Of a DNA stretch of 64,000 bases, positions 13,421-38,569 are shown one piece after another. The notes under the pieces are model-generated. The model ran no database searches. It was given only the letters and a program-made list of their open reading frames with translations, and was not told the DNA's origin. Origin of the DNA: Tupaia tana (Eukaryota; Chordata; Mammalia; Scandentia; Tupaiidae); assembly GCA_026018925.1 (NCBI GenBank), contig JAKSZU010000012.1, positions 44,245,218 to 44,309,217 of the forward strand, read 5' to 3'. The number at the start of each line of letters is the position of its first letter. The stretch's first letter is position 1. The translations under genes and the position numbers were made by a program.

Positions 13421-14108
13421 GAATTCATCCTTTCTCCTGTGGCTGCACTGACTGGGGCAGAATGTGTCATTGGGGTGTTTACTTATTTATTTCTGAATGC
13501 TGCTTTCTCAGATTGCACTGGGTCGAATCAAGGATGGCTTTCCTCTTGCATGGCTGCTGTTCCCTTCCTGTTCTACCATGCCCTCCCTCAGTTGGGAGCC
13601 GGCCAGCCTTCACTTGGGGGGCAGGAGCTTACTGTCTACATAGTGCTTACTAGTATTAAGAGCTTGGCCATTGGAGCAGAAGGAAATAATGATAACTCAT
13701 GACTGCTGTAGATTTGGCCTCTACTAAAACTAGCCAGATACTTGAGTTAAATGTATAGTTTCATATGGGGCCAAATAAGTTTATTCATAAGTAAACACCA
13801 CTTAGGAAGAAATGCCACTCATTCAACAGATGTATGAAGGGGGTTATTTTCTGGTGAATTTAAGAATTAAAAGCACTATCGCATTACTAGCACTATCCTT
13901 ACTAATAATAAATGGTCAAGGAAGACCGACATGTCACAAGCTCATGACATCCAGTGTCAAATGGTGCTGAAGTAGATACCCCTCTTAACTCCTCTCTCTA
14001 CATGATAGATTGATATCTCAGTAGCCCAGCTTTGTACCCTACAAGGCTGTTGTTAATCTTAGTGGCTGCCTATTCTCTAGGAATTTAAAGTTAGTATTAG
14101 AACTAATC
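13421..14108. other. unique intergenic DNA after HNRNPUL2
   Basis: No ORF of interest, no recognisable SINE. Contains a second AATAAA-like site near 13906, which could in principle serve an even longer HNRNPUL2 form. Confidence 0.5.
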
Positions 14109-15414
14109 AGGCCAGACTGTAGCATGGTGGAGGGGGCAATTAGATCTACGATGTGGCTGGCTGCAGTTCAAGTTGCAGACTAGGAAGTTTGATAAACACT
14201 CAGAGTGTGTGTGTGTGTGGTCAAAATCCCGAAGGAAGAGGTGGAGGAGAAGGGAGGGATGGCTATGTGGCTATGCCCTCTGGGGGGTGCTTTCTTACCC
14301 CTACTCTTTTTAGCACACTTGCTGTCTGGCAACATTTTTTTAAAAAACTAATCTTTTGGATAGGGTGCATGTGTTCACCAGAAAGAGAGAAGAAAAGGAA
14401 AGTGAGAAATCATCCTCCAGGAGGATGGGTGGCCATGTCACAAGCCCTTCTCCATTCTCCTTTTGGGATTTACGCATTCACACACATGATTCTGGTATGA
14501 TTTTGAAGCCGCCAGGTCTGGGACTTGAACCACTCAGGTGGTTGGCCATGTGGAAATCGAGTACCTTAACCACCACACCATCTTCTCGTCCCAAAACTAA
14601 TCATTTTTTAAATGGTTATTTATGAATTATGCCTAGTTACTAGAGAGTAACTACTAAGCTCTCTATTTCCTCCCAACTACGGCTGTAGCCATTCACATCT
14701 AATATGATGGGTGTGAAAACAGCGCAGAGAAATTGAGCAGAGAGACTTTAAAATTTTTTGTTGAGATTTTTGCCTTAGGATATATGCACTCGCTGAAGGG
14801 AGACAGAGACAGTGAGAGGAAAAGTGAGAAATCCTTACCCTCTACCCCCCCATAGGGGAGGATGGCCATGCTATAATCCCTTCTTCATTCTCCTCCTGGG
14901 ATCTTGAGCACACATACGTGCCCAGCATGAGTTTCAAGCCACTGGGTCTGAGGCTCAAACCATGGTCTGCTATGCCATGCACTGGCCCCAAGGTCTTAAA
15001 TTTCGAGGTTACATTTATCCAGCATTGATGGCTTTCGCCAAGTGTTAGCTGACATTAAGATTTAATTAATTTTGTTCATTCATTTACTTTAATTTAACCA
15101 GAGAAAGACAGACACACAGAAGGAAAGAAAGAAGGTAAGCCACCAGGGCTGGGACTTAAAATGTGGTCGGTTATGTGGGAGTGTCCAGTGCTTTAACCAC
15201 CACACCACCTGCTGACCCTAGAGATGTTCTTTCAATATGTGGCTTTGGTTGTTTTTATTATTATTATCATTATTTATTCATTTATTTTTATTTGACCAGA
15301 GAGGGACAGAGAGCATGTGCGAGGAGAAAGTGAGAAAACAAGCTGCCAGGTCTGAAACTGGAACCACAGTCGGCCATCTGGGAGTCCAGTGTCCTTAATC
15401 ACGCCACCTGCTGG
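14109..15414. mobile_element. SINE cluster between HNRNPUL2 and GNG3
   Basis: C (+) 14109-14332, C-like (-) 14360-14592, C-like (-) 14752-14991, B (-) 15061-15221, B (-) 15255-15414. The two copies at 14109 and 14360 face away from each other. Heads end in reversed forms of GGGACCAGCAGGTGG. Confidence 0.85.
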
Positions 15415-15926
15415 ACTGTGGCTTTGGTTTTAATTCATGCAGTAGGGGAAGGAAAGGTTCCAAGTCCCTACTATACCCTACCTGCCATTTAAGCATGTAC
15501 AGTACAATCCACTCATTAGGTATCTGCTATGTGCCAGACTTGGTCAGAATGTGGGAATAAAACAGACCTGTCTATTTTGAAGTTTTCATGAGTATCAGGA
15601 AAGACAGGCTTCTGAACAGAATGGGATAAGTCCTCCACTGCAGGACAACCAGGTTACTTTTCTTGTTTCTTCATCTCTAAGATAAGGTAATTAATTAGAT
15701 GAGTTCTAAGACTTGTTTAGGGCTGAAGAATTCCATCAATAGTAAAAAGCTATTTTTGAAGATGTCAAGTTTATTGGGTACCTCGGGAGCCATAAAAACA
15801 TCCTTGGGCTAAGTTCAGTTTCTGATAGAGCAAGTTTTACGTTGTTTCCTCTCCCCTTGTTGTCTTCCTGTGTGAAGGGTGGGAAAGCTGAAGGTGATGG
15901 GCTGTCCTAATAAAGTTCACCCTTGG

Positions 15927-16083
15927 GGACCAGTAAATGGCCTGGTGACCAAGGCACTAGACACTCCCACGTGGTTGATCTCGGTTTCAGTCCTGGACCT
16001 GGTGGCTTGCTTTCTCACTTTCCCTCTCTGGCCAAATTAAATGAATGAATAAATGAAATTAAATAATTCTTTAAAAAAATAAT
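15927..16083 (+). mobile_element. SINE-B
   Basis: Head GGGGACCAGTAAATGGCCTG, body GGTGGCTTGCTTTCTCAC, tail GAATGAATAAATGAAATTAA. Flanking AATAAAGTTCACCCT appears on both sides (15910-15924 region and 16080-16095), consistent with a target-site duplication. Confidence 0.88.
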
Positions 16084-16775
16084 AAAGTTCACCCTCATAG
16101 TGTTGCAAAGCAACCTCCCCTAAGTGTATAAAAGCACAGACCGAGCTCGTCTATAACCTCCATCTCCAAGACCGTAAGAAGCACACATGCTGGGACTGTT
16201 ACCTCCTTTGCCCTTGGCCCTGGTCCACTTCCACTGTCTTCACCCTTGGAAGGAAAAGGCTTCTAGGAAGCATTCTGAGCCTCCAGAACCCTCAAGTTTG
16301 AGTCAGGGCAGCTGAAACGTCAAACCTTAGGTTTAGTCTGGCCAGACAGTAGACTGGACCTGTAGCGGGTGGTACGGCACCCGAGGGGCGCGGACAGTTT
16401 TCAGGCGGGTGTGACTATATTTGAGGGGGAAAATAAAAACAAAGCAAGCCCCAGTTGGATACCCAGATACCCAATTTTGGCTTGTCCTGTTCTGGGGAGA
16501 CCAGGAAGCGAGCAAGGATCAGCACGCCGCGGTGGGCAGTGTCGGGTGCCCCCTCCCCTGTATTTCCGCTCCAAAGGGAACCTGCGCTCGGCAGGATATT
16601 GTAACCTAGGTTCCCTCGCAATGTCCCCTAGGCCAGCGCCGGGCGCGCTGTGCTTCCGGGGCTCCCCTTGTCCCGTGTTCCCGCGTTAGAGCTGCCCGCG
16701 AGCCTTCGGCGGCATCAGGAGTTGCTCAGATGCCAGACACCGGGGTAGGGGGCGCGGGCACCTGCTTGGAGGATG

Positions 16776-16960
16776 GCAGCCATTTTAAGACCAGACGATC
16801 ACTGAAAGGACCATGTTGGGAACGCCGGGGGTTTGGGGGCCGCCATTTTAAGAGAAGCCCTGTACGGTGAGACGCCCTGGCGCGGAGGCCACCATGTCGG
16901 CGCACAGCGTGGTAGCGGCCATCTTGGGAGGAGAGCAGTTGTGGGCGCAGCCATCTTAGG
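16776..16960 (+). promoter_or_regulatory. cluster of YY1-type motifs
   Basis: Four strong matches to the YY1 core in one orientation: GCAGCCATTTTAAGA (16776), GCCGCCATTTTAAGA (16839), GCGGCCATCTTGG (16915), GCAGCCATCTTAGG (16947). Two weaker CCATGT cores lie at 16811 and 16891. The first two share the flank AAGA, suggesting a duplicated unit. Confidence 0.6.
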
Positions 16961-17308
16961 CACGAGACCGCCCCTTCGCGGTGACGAGCCACGCTCCGCT
17001 GCGCCGCGCCGCGGCTGGCGTCCCTCTGCCGCTCCTCCCCGCCAGGTCCGCCCCTTCGGTCTGTTTTCTTTTTCACCTGTCCCACTGCACGCTTGCGTGA
17101 GTGTGAATGCTCTCCACTGCCTCCGAGTGTGTGTCGTAGCTTAGCTCTTCCACTGGAGACGCTGTCGCGCCCGCCATCCCCCGGTCCCGCCGACCGGCGA
17201 TCTTTGCCAATGTCTCCCGGGCCCTGTGCCCTGGGTATGGCAAGCGCACTGACGACCCTCACCCCCAAGAACGCTAACACAGGAGCCGCCCTCTGAGGCT
17301 CCGATGAC

Positions 17309-17314
17309 TTTATT
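17309..17314 (-). terminator. GNG3: poly(A) signal, GNG3
   Basis: AATAAA on the minus strand about 350 bases past the GNG3 stop; it lies within the GC-rich block. Confidence 0.65.
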
Positions 17315-17666
17315 CTTCACATGGCTTTACCCTTCCAGTGGCTCCAGGTGAGACTGAGAGCAAGCACCCGCCCCTCCCCGTCTCCACGGTCCCAGCGGGT
17401 CGGAGGGGAGCGGGCGGGACGCCGCAGTCCGCCGGGGCTCCGGTGTGGGTGGAGCGCAGGGCGCCCGGGCTGGGGCTCCGCCCAGAGGGTGAGGAGAGGG
17501 GGCGGCAGGTGGAGGAGAGAGGGCTTTGTGCTTGGATCACCTCGCGGGGTGGGCAGGGGCTAGGAGAGGGCTGCAGAGAGAGCCTGGGGCGCGCGGCAGT
17601 TACTGACCTACGGAAGGGCCGCGGAGAGGGGACGTGACTGAGCAGTGGTTGGAGGGACAGGGCAGC

Positions 17667-18149
17667 TCAGAGGAGGGCACAGAAGAATTTCTTCTCCCGA
17701 AAGGGGTTTTCCGAAGTGGGCACCGGGGTGATGAGGGGATCCTCACAGGCGTGGGCGTCACAGTAACTCATCAGGTCTGCTGCTGCCTTGGACACCTGCG
17801 GCGCAGCCAGGAGAGGGGTCGCTCGCCAGGATCCGGGAAGGGCCTGCAGCCTCCCTCCTCGAGGCGGCCTTCCTTTGGCATCTCTAGGGTTTCTTGAGAC
17901 CATCTTCTACCTCATCCCCCCACAGAGATCTGGAGAAACTCTGGCAGAACCCCAGACTCCTCCCCTGATCTCAGGTGGTTAAAAAGAAAGAAAGAAAGCC
18001 TCTCATTCCATCCGAGCTGGCCAGCTCAGGGGAGCCAGGGTCCCACCCACCTTTATCCGGCACAAGCTGGCTTCAATCTTCAGCTGTTCCACCATCTTGC
18101 GCGCTTGCCCAATACTCATAGTGCTGTTCACAGGGGTTTCCCCTTTCAT
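17667..18149 (-). CDS. GNG3: G protein subunit gamma-3
   Basis: Membrane-anchored gamma subunit of heterotrimeric G proteins, mainly neuronal; it pairs with beta subunits. Two coding exons: 18149 down to 18051 (33 codons, [15 protein letters not shown] on) and 17795 down to 17667 (42 codons plus TGA). Together they give 75 residues, the human length. The first exon begins one base before ATG, after a TTTCTTCCAG acceptor at 18151; its donor is AAG|GTGGGT. The end [10 protein letters not shown] is a CaaX box with Leu last, which predicts geranylgeranylation. One difference from human that I can see is DLMSYC for DLMTYC. An upstream untranslated exon probably ends at 18531, where a good donor CCAG|GTAAGTAC sits on the minus strand. 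BSCL2 begins on the opposite strand about 0.7 kb away, so the two are head to head and may share control. Confidence 0.96.
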
Positions 18150-18530
18150 CCTGGAAGAAAAAGGACGGCTCAGAGCAGTCTTAGCTGAAGGACCTCCCCA
18201 CCCATGTTCACTCCTCACCAGCCTTGGGGTCCTGCCCCAGTATTTTGTTCCCCTTTCATCCACACCCTCCTCGAGTGGCCTGTCTCATCCCTGTCCACCT
18301 TAGTGGGAAAAAAATGGAGAGGGTACGATGAGAGGCTCCCGATTCCCATATGGTCCGAGTTATAGGTCATTAAGTATTATACAAATCATTTAAGCTCTTT
18401 AAGCCTTGTGTATTCTCAGGTGTGAAAAAAACCTCAACCAAAAGGAGCCCCACCCTGATGAAGAGGGCGCATCACCCGCATCTGCCCCCTTCAGCCCCAA
18501 CAGGAGCAAAACAGGCTCCTCTGTACTTAC

Positions 18531-18760
18531 CTGGAGCGAAAGTCAGTGGCAACAGCCCTAGGGTGTAGAATCAGTTGGGGGCACCAAAGCCTTCTTGGGA
18601 TGGGTGCCCCACCCTGCAGGGAGTGGCCGTTGAACGTATCTGGTGCAGAAGCAGCTTATACAGACAAGACCACTGGGGAGGGTCAGGCCAGAGGTCCTTC
18701 TAAGGTTAGTCTCAGTTTCTGCAGCTCAAGAACTGCCTGGATGGCTGGTACCTGAAGGAT
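18531..18760 (-). other. GNG3: probable GNG3 5'UTR exon
   Basis: The minus strand has a consensus donor CTCCAG|GTAAGTAC at 18531/18530, which would splice to the acceptor at 18151. The start of the exon is not defined by sequence; the upper limit given is a guess. Confidence 0.45.
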
Positions 18761-19248
18761 GAAGGATGCTAGAAGGAGCTGCTCGGATCCTGGAGCATAC
18801 CAACTGCCTGGCCAGTGGGGGAGCCTAGCTGCTGCCTGCATCCCCTGCGCACACCCCCACTGCTACCGTCTCACTGCCTACCCTCCCCCACTGCAGGCAT
18901 CCGGAGTCTGGGCTAGAGCCCTCCCAAAAGCGTTGAGGCCGAGGCAGACTCCCCCCCTCAAATGGGGTGGTCTGGGCCTATGACAGCCCCTGCAGTGGCG
19001 TCTGTACTCGCTGCCTGAGACCCTGCTCATTTGAAAATCTGACATCAGCTGGGCACTGGCCCCCCCTCCTCCTCTCCTCCCTCTACCCTGACACAGCACT
19101 TAGCACCTGAATCTTCATTTCTTTCCCAGGGACCCTCCATTTCCCATATCCAAGAAAATGTGATGGGCTACAGGTATCAACCTCTAGATCACTTCCCGGT
19201 CTAGCCACAAGTGACTCCAGTGGGCAGTGGAGGCACGTCGTCAGGAAG
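18760..19248. promoter_or_regulatory. GNG3/BSCL2 divergent promoter region
   Basis: The gap between the likely GNG3 first exon and the BSCL2 long-isoform start codon. No TATA box is obvious. The head-to-head arrangement is the same as in human. Confidence 0.45.
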
Positions 19249-31859
<12,611 letters not shown>

Positions 31860-31925
31860 AAAACGGGCAGATTCCTCACATTCCAGCACTTTCCTACTGG
31901 ACCCCTGCCCCCTTGTTTTTCCCTT

Positions 31926-31931
31926 AATAAA
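31926..31931 (+). terminator. BSCL2: poly(A) signal, BSCL2
   Basis: AATAAA 67 bases past the stop codon, followed by GT-rich sequence. Gives a very short 3'UTR as in human. Confidence 0.88.
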
Positions 31932-31949
31932 GTATTTTCATGTCTGCTG

Positions 31950-32595
31950 CTTCCTTGACTCTAAAATAAATCCAGAGCCATTTGAAAACTCTGTGTTCCC
32001 CATAGGTGGAGACTGCCTTGTCAGGGGCTACCCACAGGGAAGGCCTCCAGGCCTGGGCTATTTTAAGCACAGCTTCCATTTGTAAGCTTAGGAAGTCCAA
32101 GGAGAGAAAACCTATCCTAGCAGTCTCCCCCTCTGTCAGTCCATGTGACTCTTGCATCTCCCTCAGGGAGGGGGGGATAGGGTAGGGCGGGCCTGGAGGG
32201 CTGGATACATCATTCTCGCCTCTGCACCACTCCCTTTCTCTGTCCATTGGGAGGCAGAAGACAGGAAATGACTGCCCTAGATGTGGTATGATTTTTACTG
32301 AACACTTCGTAGCTCAGACCCCCTGCTATCCACAGCTGTTTTCCTCTCTGATACCAGCCAGGTGGCCATCTCCTCTCCCATGTTTCCTTCCCCTTCACAT
32401 GACTTCAGCCTTTGGATTCTCAGCGCCTGGCTGCCTTCCACATTCCACTCCCCTTCAGAACCCAGGCATCCTGGCCTCCAGCTGCAACCGCTGCATGTAT
32501 CTTTCCCCATCCCTGGCCCCGTGACTCAGGCCCTCTGAAGAAACCAGCCCTCTTGGCATGTACTGAGGAGGGGGGAGAGGAGGGAGGCTAAGTGG
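31950..32595. other. BSCL2-LRRN4CL intergenic
   Basis: About 650 bases of unique DNA between the BSCL2 poly(A) site and the LRRN4CL promoter. No feature recognised. Confidence 0.5.
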
Positions 32596-32732
32596 TGACA
32601 TCACAGTTGAGGGGTATAAAAGCTTCTGGGCAAAACAAGATTGAAATTGAAGATCCAACCTTACCGCACAGTCTGCGATCCTGGGGACCCCTCAGCCTGA
32701 CAGATTTCTGCTGCATCACGGCCTGCTTACTG
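32596..32732 (+). promoter_or_regulatory. LRRN4CL: LRRN4CL TATA promoter and 5'UTR exon
   Basis: TGACATCA (32596-32603, CRE/AP-1-like) and TATAAAAG (32615-32622) predict a start near 32645. The untranslated exon ends at a good donor CTG|GTAAGG (32732/32733). It would splice to the acceptor CTTCCAG at 33835, five bases before ATG. Confidence 0.65.
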
Positions 32733-33159
32733 GTAAGGGTTGGCTGTGGGCCTGGGCGGGGCATGGGGAGGGGGGTGGCAAACAAGGGCCAGGTTCCTTG
32801 GATGGGATTTGCACAAATAGGTGGGAAGGAATAATTCCAGGGTCCTTATTGCCCCTTTCTGTCTGCTGCTTTCTCAGTTTGTCTCCTTTTGGGTTTTGAA
32901 TGTGTCACCGACTAATATTTGTTTTACTTTGAGCTTTTTTCTGGATGGTGGCTAGGAAGCATTCCACCTTTCTTCCCTGGACCTGAGCAAATCACTTCCT
33001 CTTCTCTCCCCCAGTAATTTTTTTTTCCTGCCACCGCCATTGCCTCCCCCAGTACTTTATCATGTGCTGTTTCTAGCACTTCATGCCTTGCTGGTCATAC
33101 ATCTGTCTTGTCCATGTGTCAGACCATATTTTATTCATTTCAACTTAAAGCCAAGGTTA

Positions 33160-33658
33160 GGGGGCCCACAGGTGGTGTGGAGATTAAGGCACTGAACCCC
33201 ACATGGCCAAATGCACACTTGAGTCCAGGATCTGGTGGCTTGAAAATCACACCCAAGTGCCAAAATTCCAAGAGAACAGGTTGTGGTGGGGCCATCCCCT
33301 CCTAATGGGTAATTTTTCACTTTTCCTCTCTGTCTCACTCTTTGTTCTATAGGAAAGAAAAAATAATAATAATAATAAATGATAGGGTCTAGCATAAACA
33401 CTAGATCTCACGTGGCCAAGCCCGGTTTGAAACCTGGCTTTGGTGGCTTGAAAAACACATCAGGCAAAAGAAAATAAAAGAAAAACGCACTGGGTGTGTC
33501 TATGTGTACACACTCTAAATCTCCAAATCTTGAGGAGGTGAAGCAATGGAGGAGGAGGGACGGCAGCATAACCATGCCCCATTGGAGGGTGCTTGTACCT
33601 TGTCCCTCTTCTCTCTCTGTGGCAAGGTGTGCACCCTCTGACAATAAAATAAAAACAA
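33160..33658 (+). mobile_element. two SINE-C copies in LRRN4CL intron 1
   Basis: Copies at 33160-33378 and 33383-33658. Both have the GGTGGCTTGAAAA block and a diverged head; the first ends in (AAT)n. Confidence 0.75.
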
Positions 33659-33801
33659 GGACAGGGCTCGGATTCAGAAGTTGGCTGACAAACGAGTCCA
33701 TCCATCTTATCCCCCCACCTCTTTCTTCCATCTCGATCCCCAGTTGTTTCCCTGTCCCTGGAGGTTCTGGGAGGCACAGGGCCTGAAAGTCACCGGGCTG
33801 A

Positions 33802-34545
<744 letters not shown>

Positions 34546-34812
34546 AGGGGCCTGGAGCATCTCGGGCACAACCAAGCCCCACCTGGAGCACCCGGCTGGC
34601 TCCTGGGGAGAAGTGGGTGGCCCTCCACCTGCAGCCAGCCCCAGGCGCTTGGAACACAGCTTGGTTTTCTGGACTGAGCTTATCTGAGTTCCAGACTTAC
34701 TGCTTTGTGCCTGTGCTGCTGTCCAGGAGAGAGTAGAGAGGTTATGCAATTTTTTTCCCTAATAATTAATTTAGGCTTTGCGGATTCAGGAGGATAAAAT
34801 TGAGGATATTTG

Positions 34813-34895
34813 GGGGCCGGCAAGTGGCGTGGTGGTTAGGGACGCTGGACTCCTCATGGCCGAAAGCGGTTGAGTCCCAGACCTAGTGGCTTGCT

Positions 34896-34960
<65 letters not shown>

Positions 34961-35272
34961 CGTTCTTCCCCTCTCTGGTCAAATGAAAGGAAATGAATAA
35001 AGTTAAATAAAAAATAATTCTTAAAAAAAATGAGGATATTCTGTAGGTCCTTATATAACTAAAAATGTAACCTTATTTTTTTTTTTTTTAATTTGCCAGA
35101 GTGCATGTGTGCTTACTAGAGAGAGAAAGAGAGTGAAAGGGAGAAAGCAAGGCCACAATCCCATCTCCTCTGTTTCTCCCTCTGGGGATTTTGGACTCAC
35201 CCAACACATCCAAACCAGGCAGTCAGCCATGGGCGATTCAGCAGCCTTAACCCCCAGGCCACGCACTGGCCC
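34813..35272. mobile_element. SINE-B (+) with long (CT)n, and hybrid (-)
   Basis: B element 34813-35028 whose CT body has expanded to about 36 CT units (34886-34958). Hybrid/C-like element on the minus strand 35072-35272. Confidence 0.88.
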
Positions 35273-35822
35273 AAAATGTAACTATTGTAAAACATGAAAA
35301 CCATTCTCAGTTCAGGGGCCTTACAAATCAGGCCACAGACCAGGTTTGCTGTAGTTTGTTGACCCCCCAACCTTATACCCTTAAAAGGGTTCTGCCACTG
35401 CAGGTGGCTTCTGTAAGATTTTGAGATTAAGCTTCTACAAAGTGGGTGTTTGGAATAGGAAACCGCCCCTCTCCTACCTTTGGTTTAGTTATCAAGGATG
35501 AGCACACCTGAGTCAGAGCCCACCTGTGTCTGAAGAGGGTCGTGCTATTAATAAATGGCTGTGGTGGGGTAGAAAGAGAGGGCAGGCCCATGCTCCTGTC
35601 TGGGACAAGTTTGTGTTCATACTAGTCAAAATAACAGTAATGCTCCCTTTCCTCAATTGGTGTTTATTGTATATCCACTCTAACAACATTAAAAGACATA
35701 CATGAGTGTTAGTCAACTTCAACAGCAAAATGTGTACCATCGGCTTGCTTGTGTAGTACTCTTACGGGTGTAACCTCTTCTCCCATTTTCATTTCTTTTT
35801 TTTTTTTAAAGAATTATTTTTT
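35273..35822. other. unique intergenic DNA
   Basis: About 550 bases without a SINE or gene; nothing recognised. Confidence 0.5.
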
Positions 35823-36181
35823 GGGGCCAGCAAGTGGCATGGTGGTTAAAGGCCCTGGACTCCCACATGGCCAACCACGGTTCAAGTCTCAGACCTAGTG
35901 GCTTGCTTTCTCACTTCCTCTCTCTCTCTCTGTCTCTCTCTGATCAAACTGCAAAATAATAATGATAATAATAATAAATAAAGTTAAATAAAATAATTTT
36001 TTAAAAAAGAATTATTTTTTATTTTATTTATTCATTCATTTATTTTTTAATTTGACCAGAGGGAGACAGAGAGAGAGAAAGTGAGAAAGTGAGAAAGCAA
36101 GCCACCAGGTCCAGGTCTTGAACCATGGTCAGCCATGTGGGAGTGTCCAACACCTTAACTACCACGCTACCTGCTGGTCTC
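35823..36181. mobile_element. inverted pair of SINE-B
   Basis: B (+) 35823-36003 and B (-) 36008-36181 meet tail to tail through an AAGAATTATTTTT sequence; the pair could fold into a long hairpin. Confidence 0.88.
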
Positions 36182-36204
36182 CCCATTTTCACTTCTTTAT
36201 GTTT

Positions 36205-36706
36205 CTTCTTTTTTAGGTTTTTGCCATAGGATACATCCACTCTGCAGACAGTGAGAGGGAAAGTGAGAAATCATCCCCCCACCCCAGGGTATGTTCATGC
36301 TGCAATCCCTTCTCCATTCTACTCCTGGGATCTGGACACACACATGCACATGTATGTGCCTGGCATTTTTTTGGAGATATTTTTTGCTATTTGCTATCTG
36401 TGTGCCCTTGCCAGAGAGACAGAGAGAGATAAAGATACAAAAAATGAGTAATCACCGCCCAGGGGATATGGCCATGCCACAATCCAGATTTTGGGCACAT
36501 AGGCACACATACCCAGTGTGAATTTCAAGCTGGTGGATCTTGGACTCCAACCATAGTCGACTATGTGGAAATTCAGTGATGTAACCATTATACCATCTGT
36601 TGGTCCTGTGCCTGGCATGATTTTTAAGCCACCAGATCCAGGAATTGAACCACACTGGGCCATGTGGGAGTCCAGCACCCTTAACCACTATGCCACTTGC
36701 TGGTCC
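36205..36706 (-). mobile_element. nested SINEs with perfect target duplication
   Basis: An A element (36367-36606) sits inside a C/A-type element (36205-36366 and 36607-36706). TGTGCCTGGCAT occurs at 36355-36366 and again at 36607-36618, a 12-base duplication. Confidence 0.93.
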
Positions 36707-36835
36707 CTGTGTTTCTTCTTATGCTTCTTTTATGTTTTAAAGAATGAACCATCTTTAATATCTCTAGGTTCCTCTTCCTCTTCAGTAGAGTCTTCTAAAT
36801 CTTGAAAAATAAAAATATTAAAGTGGTAGATATTG

Positions 36836-37213
36836 GGGTCAGCAGTTGGTGTGATGGTTAAAGGCACTGGATTCCATGGGACCAGCAGTTGGCGTAATGG
36901 CTATGTCGCTGGACTCCCATATAGCTGATCGAGGTTTGAGTTCCGGACCTGGTGGCTTAAACTCACGCCGGGCGCGCGTACATGCGTGCCCAAGGTCCTG
37001 AGAGGAGAATGGAGGAGAAGGGATTGCAGCGTGGCCATCCCTGCTGGGGGGTGATTTCTCGTTTTCTGTCTCTCTGTCTCTCTCTGTCTTTCTGGCGAGC
37101 GCATACACCCTATAGCAATAAACCTCTCTAAAAAAAAAAAAAAAAAAAAAGGCACTGGATTCCCACATGGCCAACTGCGGCCTGGACCTGGTGGCTTGCT
37201 TTCTTACTTTCCC

Positions 37214-37275
<62 letters not shown>

Positions 37276-37345
37276 TGTGTTTCTGTCTGGTCAAACTAAA
37301 AAATAATAATAACAAATGAAATTAAATAAATAAATAATAATTTTT
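36836..37345 (+). mobile_element. nested SINEs: A inside B
   Basis: A (36877-37150, ending in A21) interrupts a B element. GGCACTGGATTCC is found on both sides (about 36863 and 37151). The outer B has an expanded (CT)n(GT)n at 37203-37281. Confidence 0.92.
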
Positions 37346-37427
37346 TTAAAGTTAGATATTGTGGCTGTAAACTAAAATAAAACTTTTATCTAATCCTAAA
37401 GTTATACCTGTTTTCTTTAGAAACTTC

Positions 37428-37880
37428 TTTTTTAACTTGCCAGGGGGGATGTACACTGACCAGAGAGAGAGAAAGAGAGAATGAGAAGGTGACAAATCAT
37501 CCCCTCAGGGAGGAAGGTCATGCTTCTTGGGATTTTAGGGACAGACACACTCATGTCCGGTGTGTTTTTCAGGCTGCCAGGTCTAGGACTTGAACTGCAC
37601 AGTAAGCCATGCGGGATCCAGTTGCCCCAATTACCATGCTAACAGCTGGCTCAATATACATACTTTTGAATTTATTTTTAAAGTTAAGTGGATGTGGGGG
37701 CCAACAGGTGGCATGGTCATTAAGGTACTGGACTCTCCCACATGGGTGACCACAGTTTGAATCCTGGACCTGGAGGCTTGCTTTCTCACTTTCCCTCCCA
37801 CTCTCTCTCTCTGTATCTTTCTCTGGTCAAATTAAAATAAATGAATGAATAAATAAAATTAAATAATTATTTTAAAAAGT
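37428..37880. mobile_element. SINE-C (-) and SINE-B (+)
   Basis: C 37428-37652 ends GCTAACAGCTGGCTC in reverse; B 37696-37880 has head GGGGGCCAACAGGTGGCATG. Confidence 0.82.
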
Positions 37881-37904
37881 TAAATGGACGTAGGAAACTC
37901 TGTT

Positions 37905-38529
37905 TTTTTGTTTGTTTTTAGAGAGATTTTGCTATAGGGCACGTGTACTCAATAGAGAGATAGAGAGACAGAAAGCAAGAAATCACCCCCCCAAGGGGGA
38001 TGGCCATGCTGCAATCCCATCTCCTCCATTCTCTTCTTGGAATTTTGGGCATGCATGCACACACAACCAGTGTGAGGTTTGTTTTTTTTGTGTTTTTTTG
38101 TTTTGTTTTGGTTTGGTTTTTTAATACACCTTCCCCCTCCCGCCTCCCAGTGTGAAGTTTTTTTTTTTTTTTTTTTTTTTTTTGAGAGATTTTCGCTATA
38201 GGGCGCGTGCGCTCGCCAGACGGACAGAGAGAGACATAGAGACAGAAAGTGAGAAATCACCCCCAGGGGGGATGGCCATGCTGCAATCCCTTCTCCTCCA
38301 TTCTCCTCTTGGGATCTTGGGTACGCACGCACACGCGCCCGGCATGAGTTTTAAGCCACCGGCTCCGGGACGCGAACCGCAGTCAACTACGTGGGAGTCC
38401 AGCGACATAGCCATTACGCTAACTGCTGGTTCCCCCAGTGTGAGTTTTAAGCCACCAGGTCTGGAACTTGAACTGCAGTCGGCTTCATGGGAGTCCAGTG
38501 ACGTAACCATTATGTCATCTGCTGTTCCC
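37905..38529 (-). mobile_element. nested SINEs: A inside A
   Basis: A young A element (38158-38435, T-run at its start) lies in an older A element (37905-38157 and 38436-38529). CCAGTGTGAAGTTT and CCCAGTGTGAGTTT border the insert. The outer copy also has extra T/G-rich filler near 38080-38120. Confidence 0.88.
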
Positions 38530-38569
38530 GGAAAATCTGTTTTTTGTTTGTTGTCTGTTTTTTTGTAAA

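Larger units (their letters stand above)
16360..17640. promoter_or_regulatory. CpG island between convergent genes
   Basis: CpG-dense, GC-rich block lying between the 3' end of HNRNPUL2 and, at its right side, the 3' end of GNG3. It is promoter-like in composition but no known gene starts here. The minus-strand ORF across it (16726-17280) is low-complexity and I do not believe it is coding. It could be an unannotated non-coding RNA promoter or an enhancer-type CpG island. Confidence 0.6.

Noticed and set aside
16726..17280. 184-residue minus-strand ORF in the CpG island
   Set aside because: Arg/Gly/Pro-rich low-complexity reading typical of GC-rich non-coding DNA; no recognisable domain or splice support.
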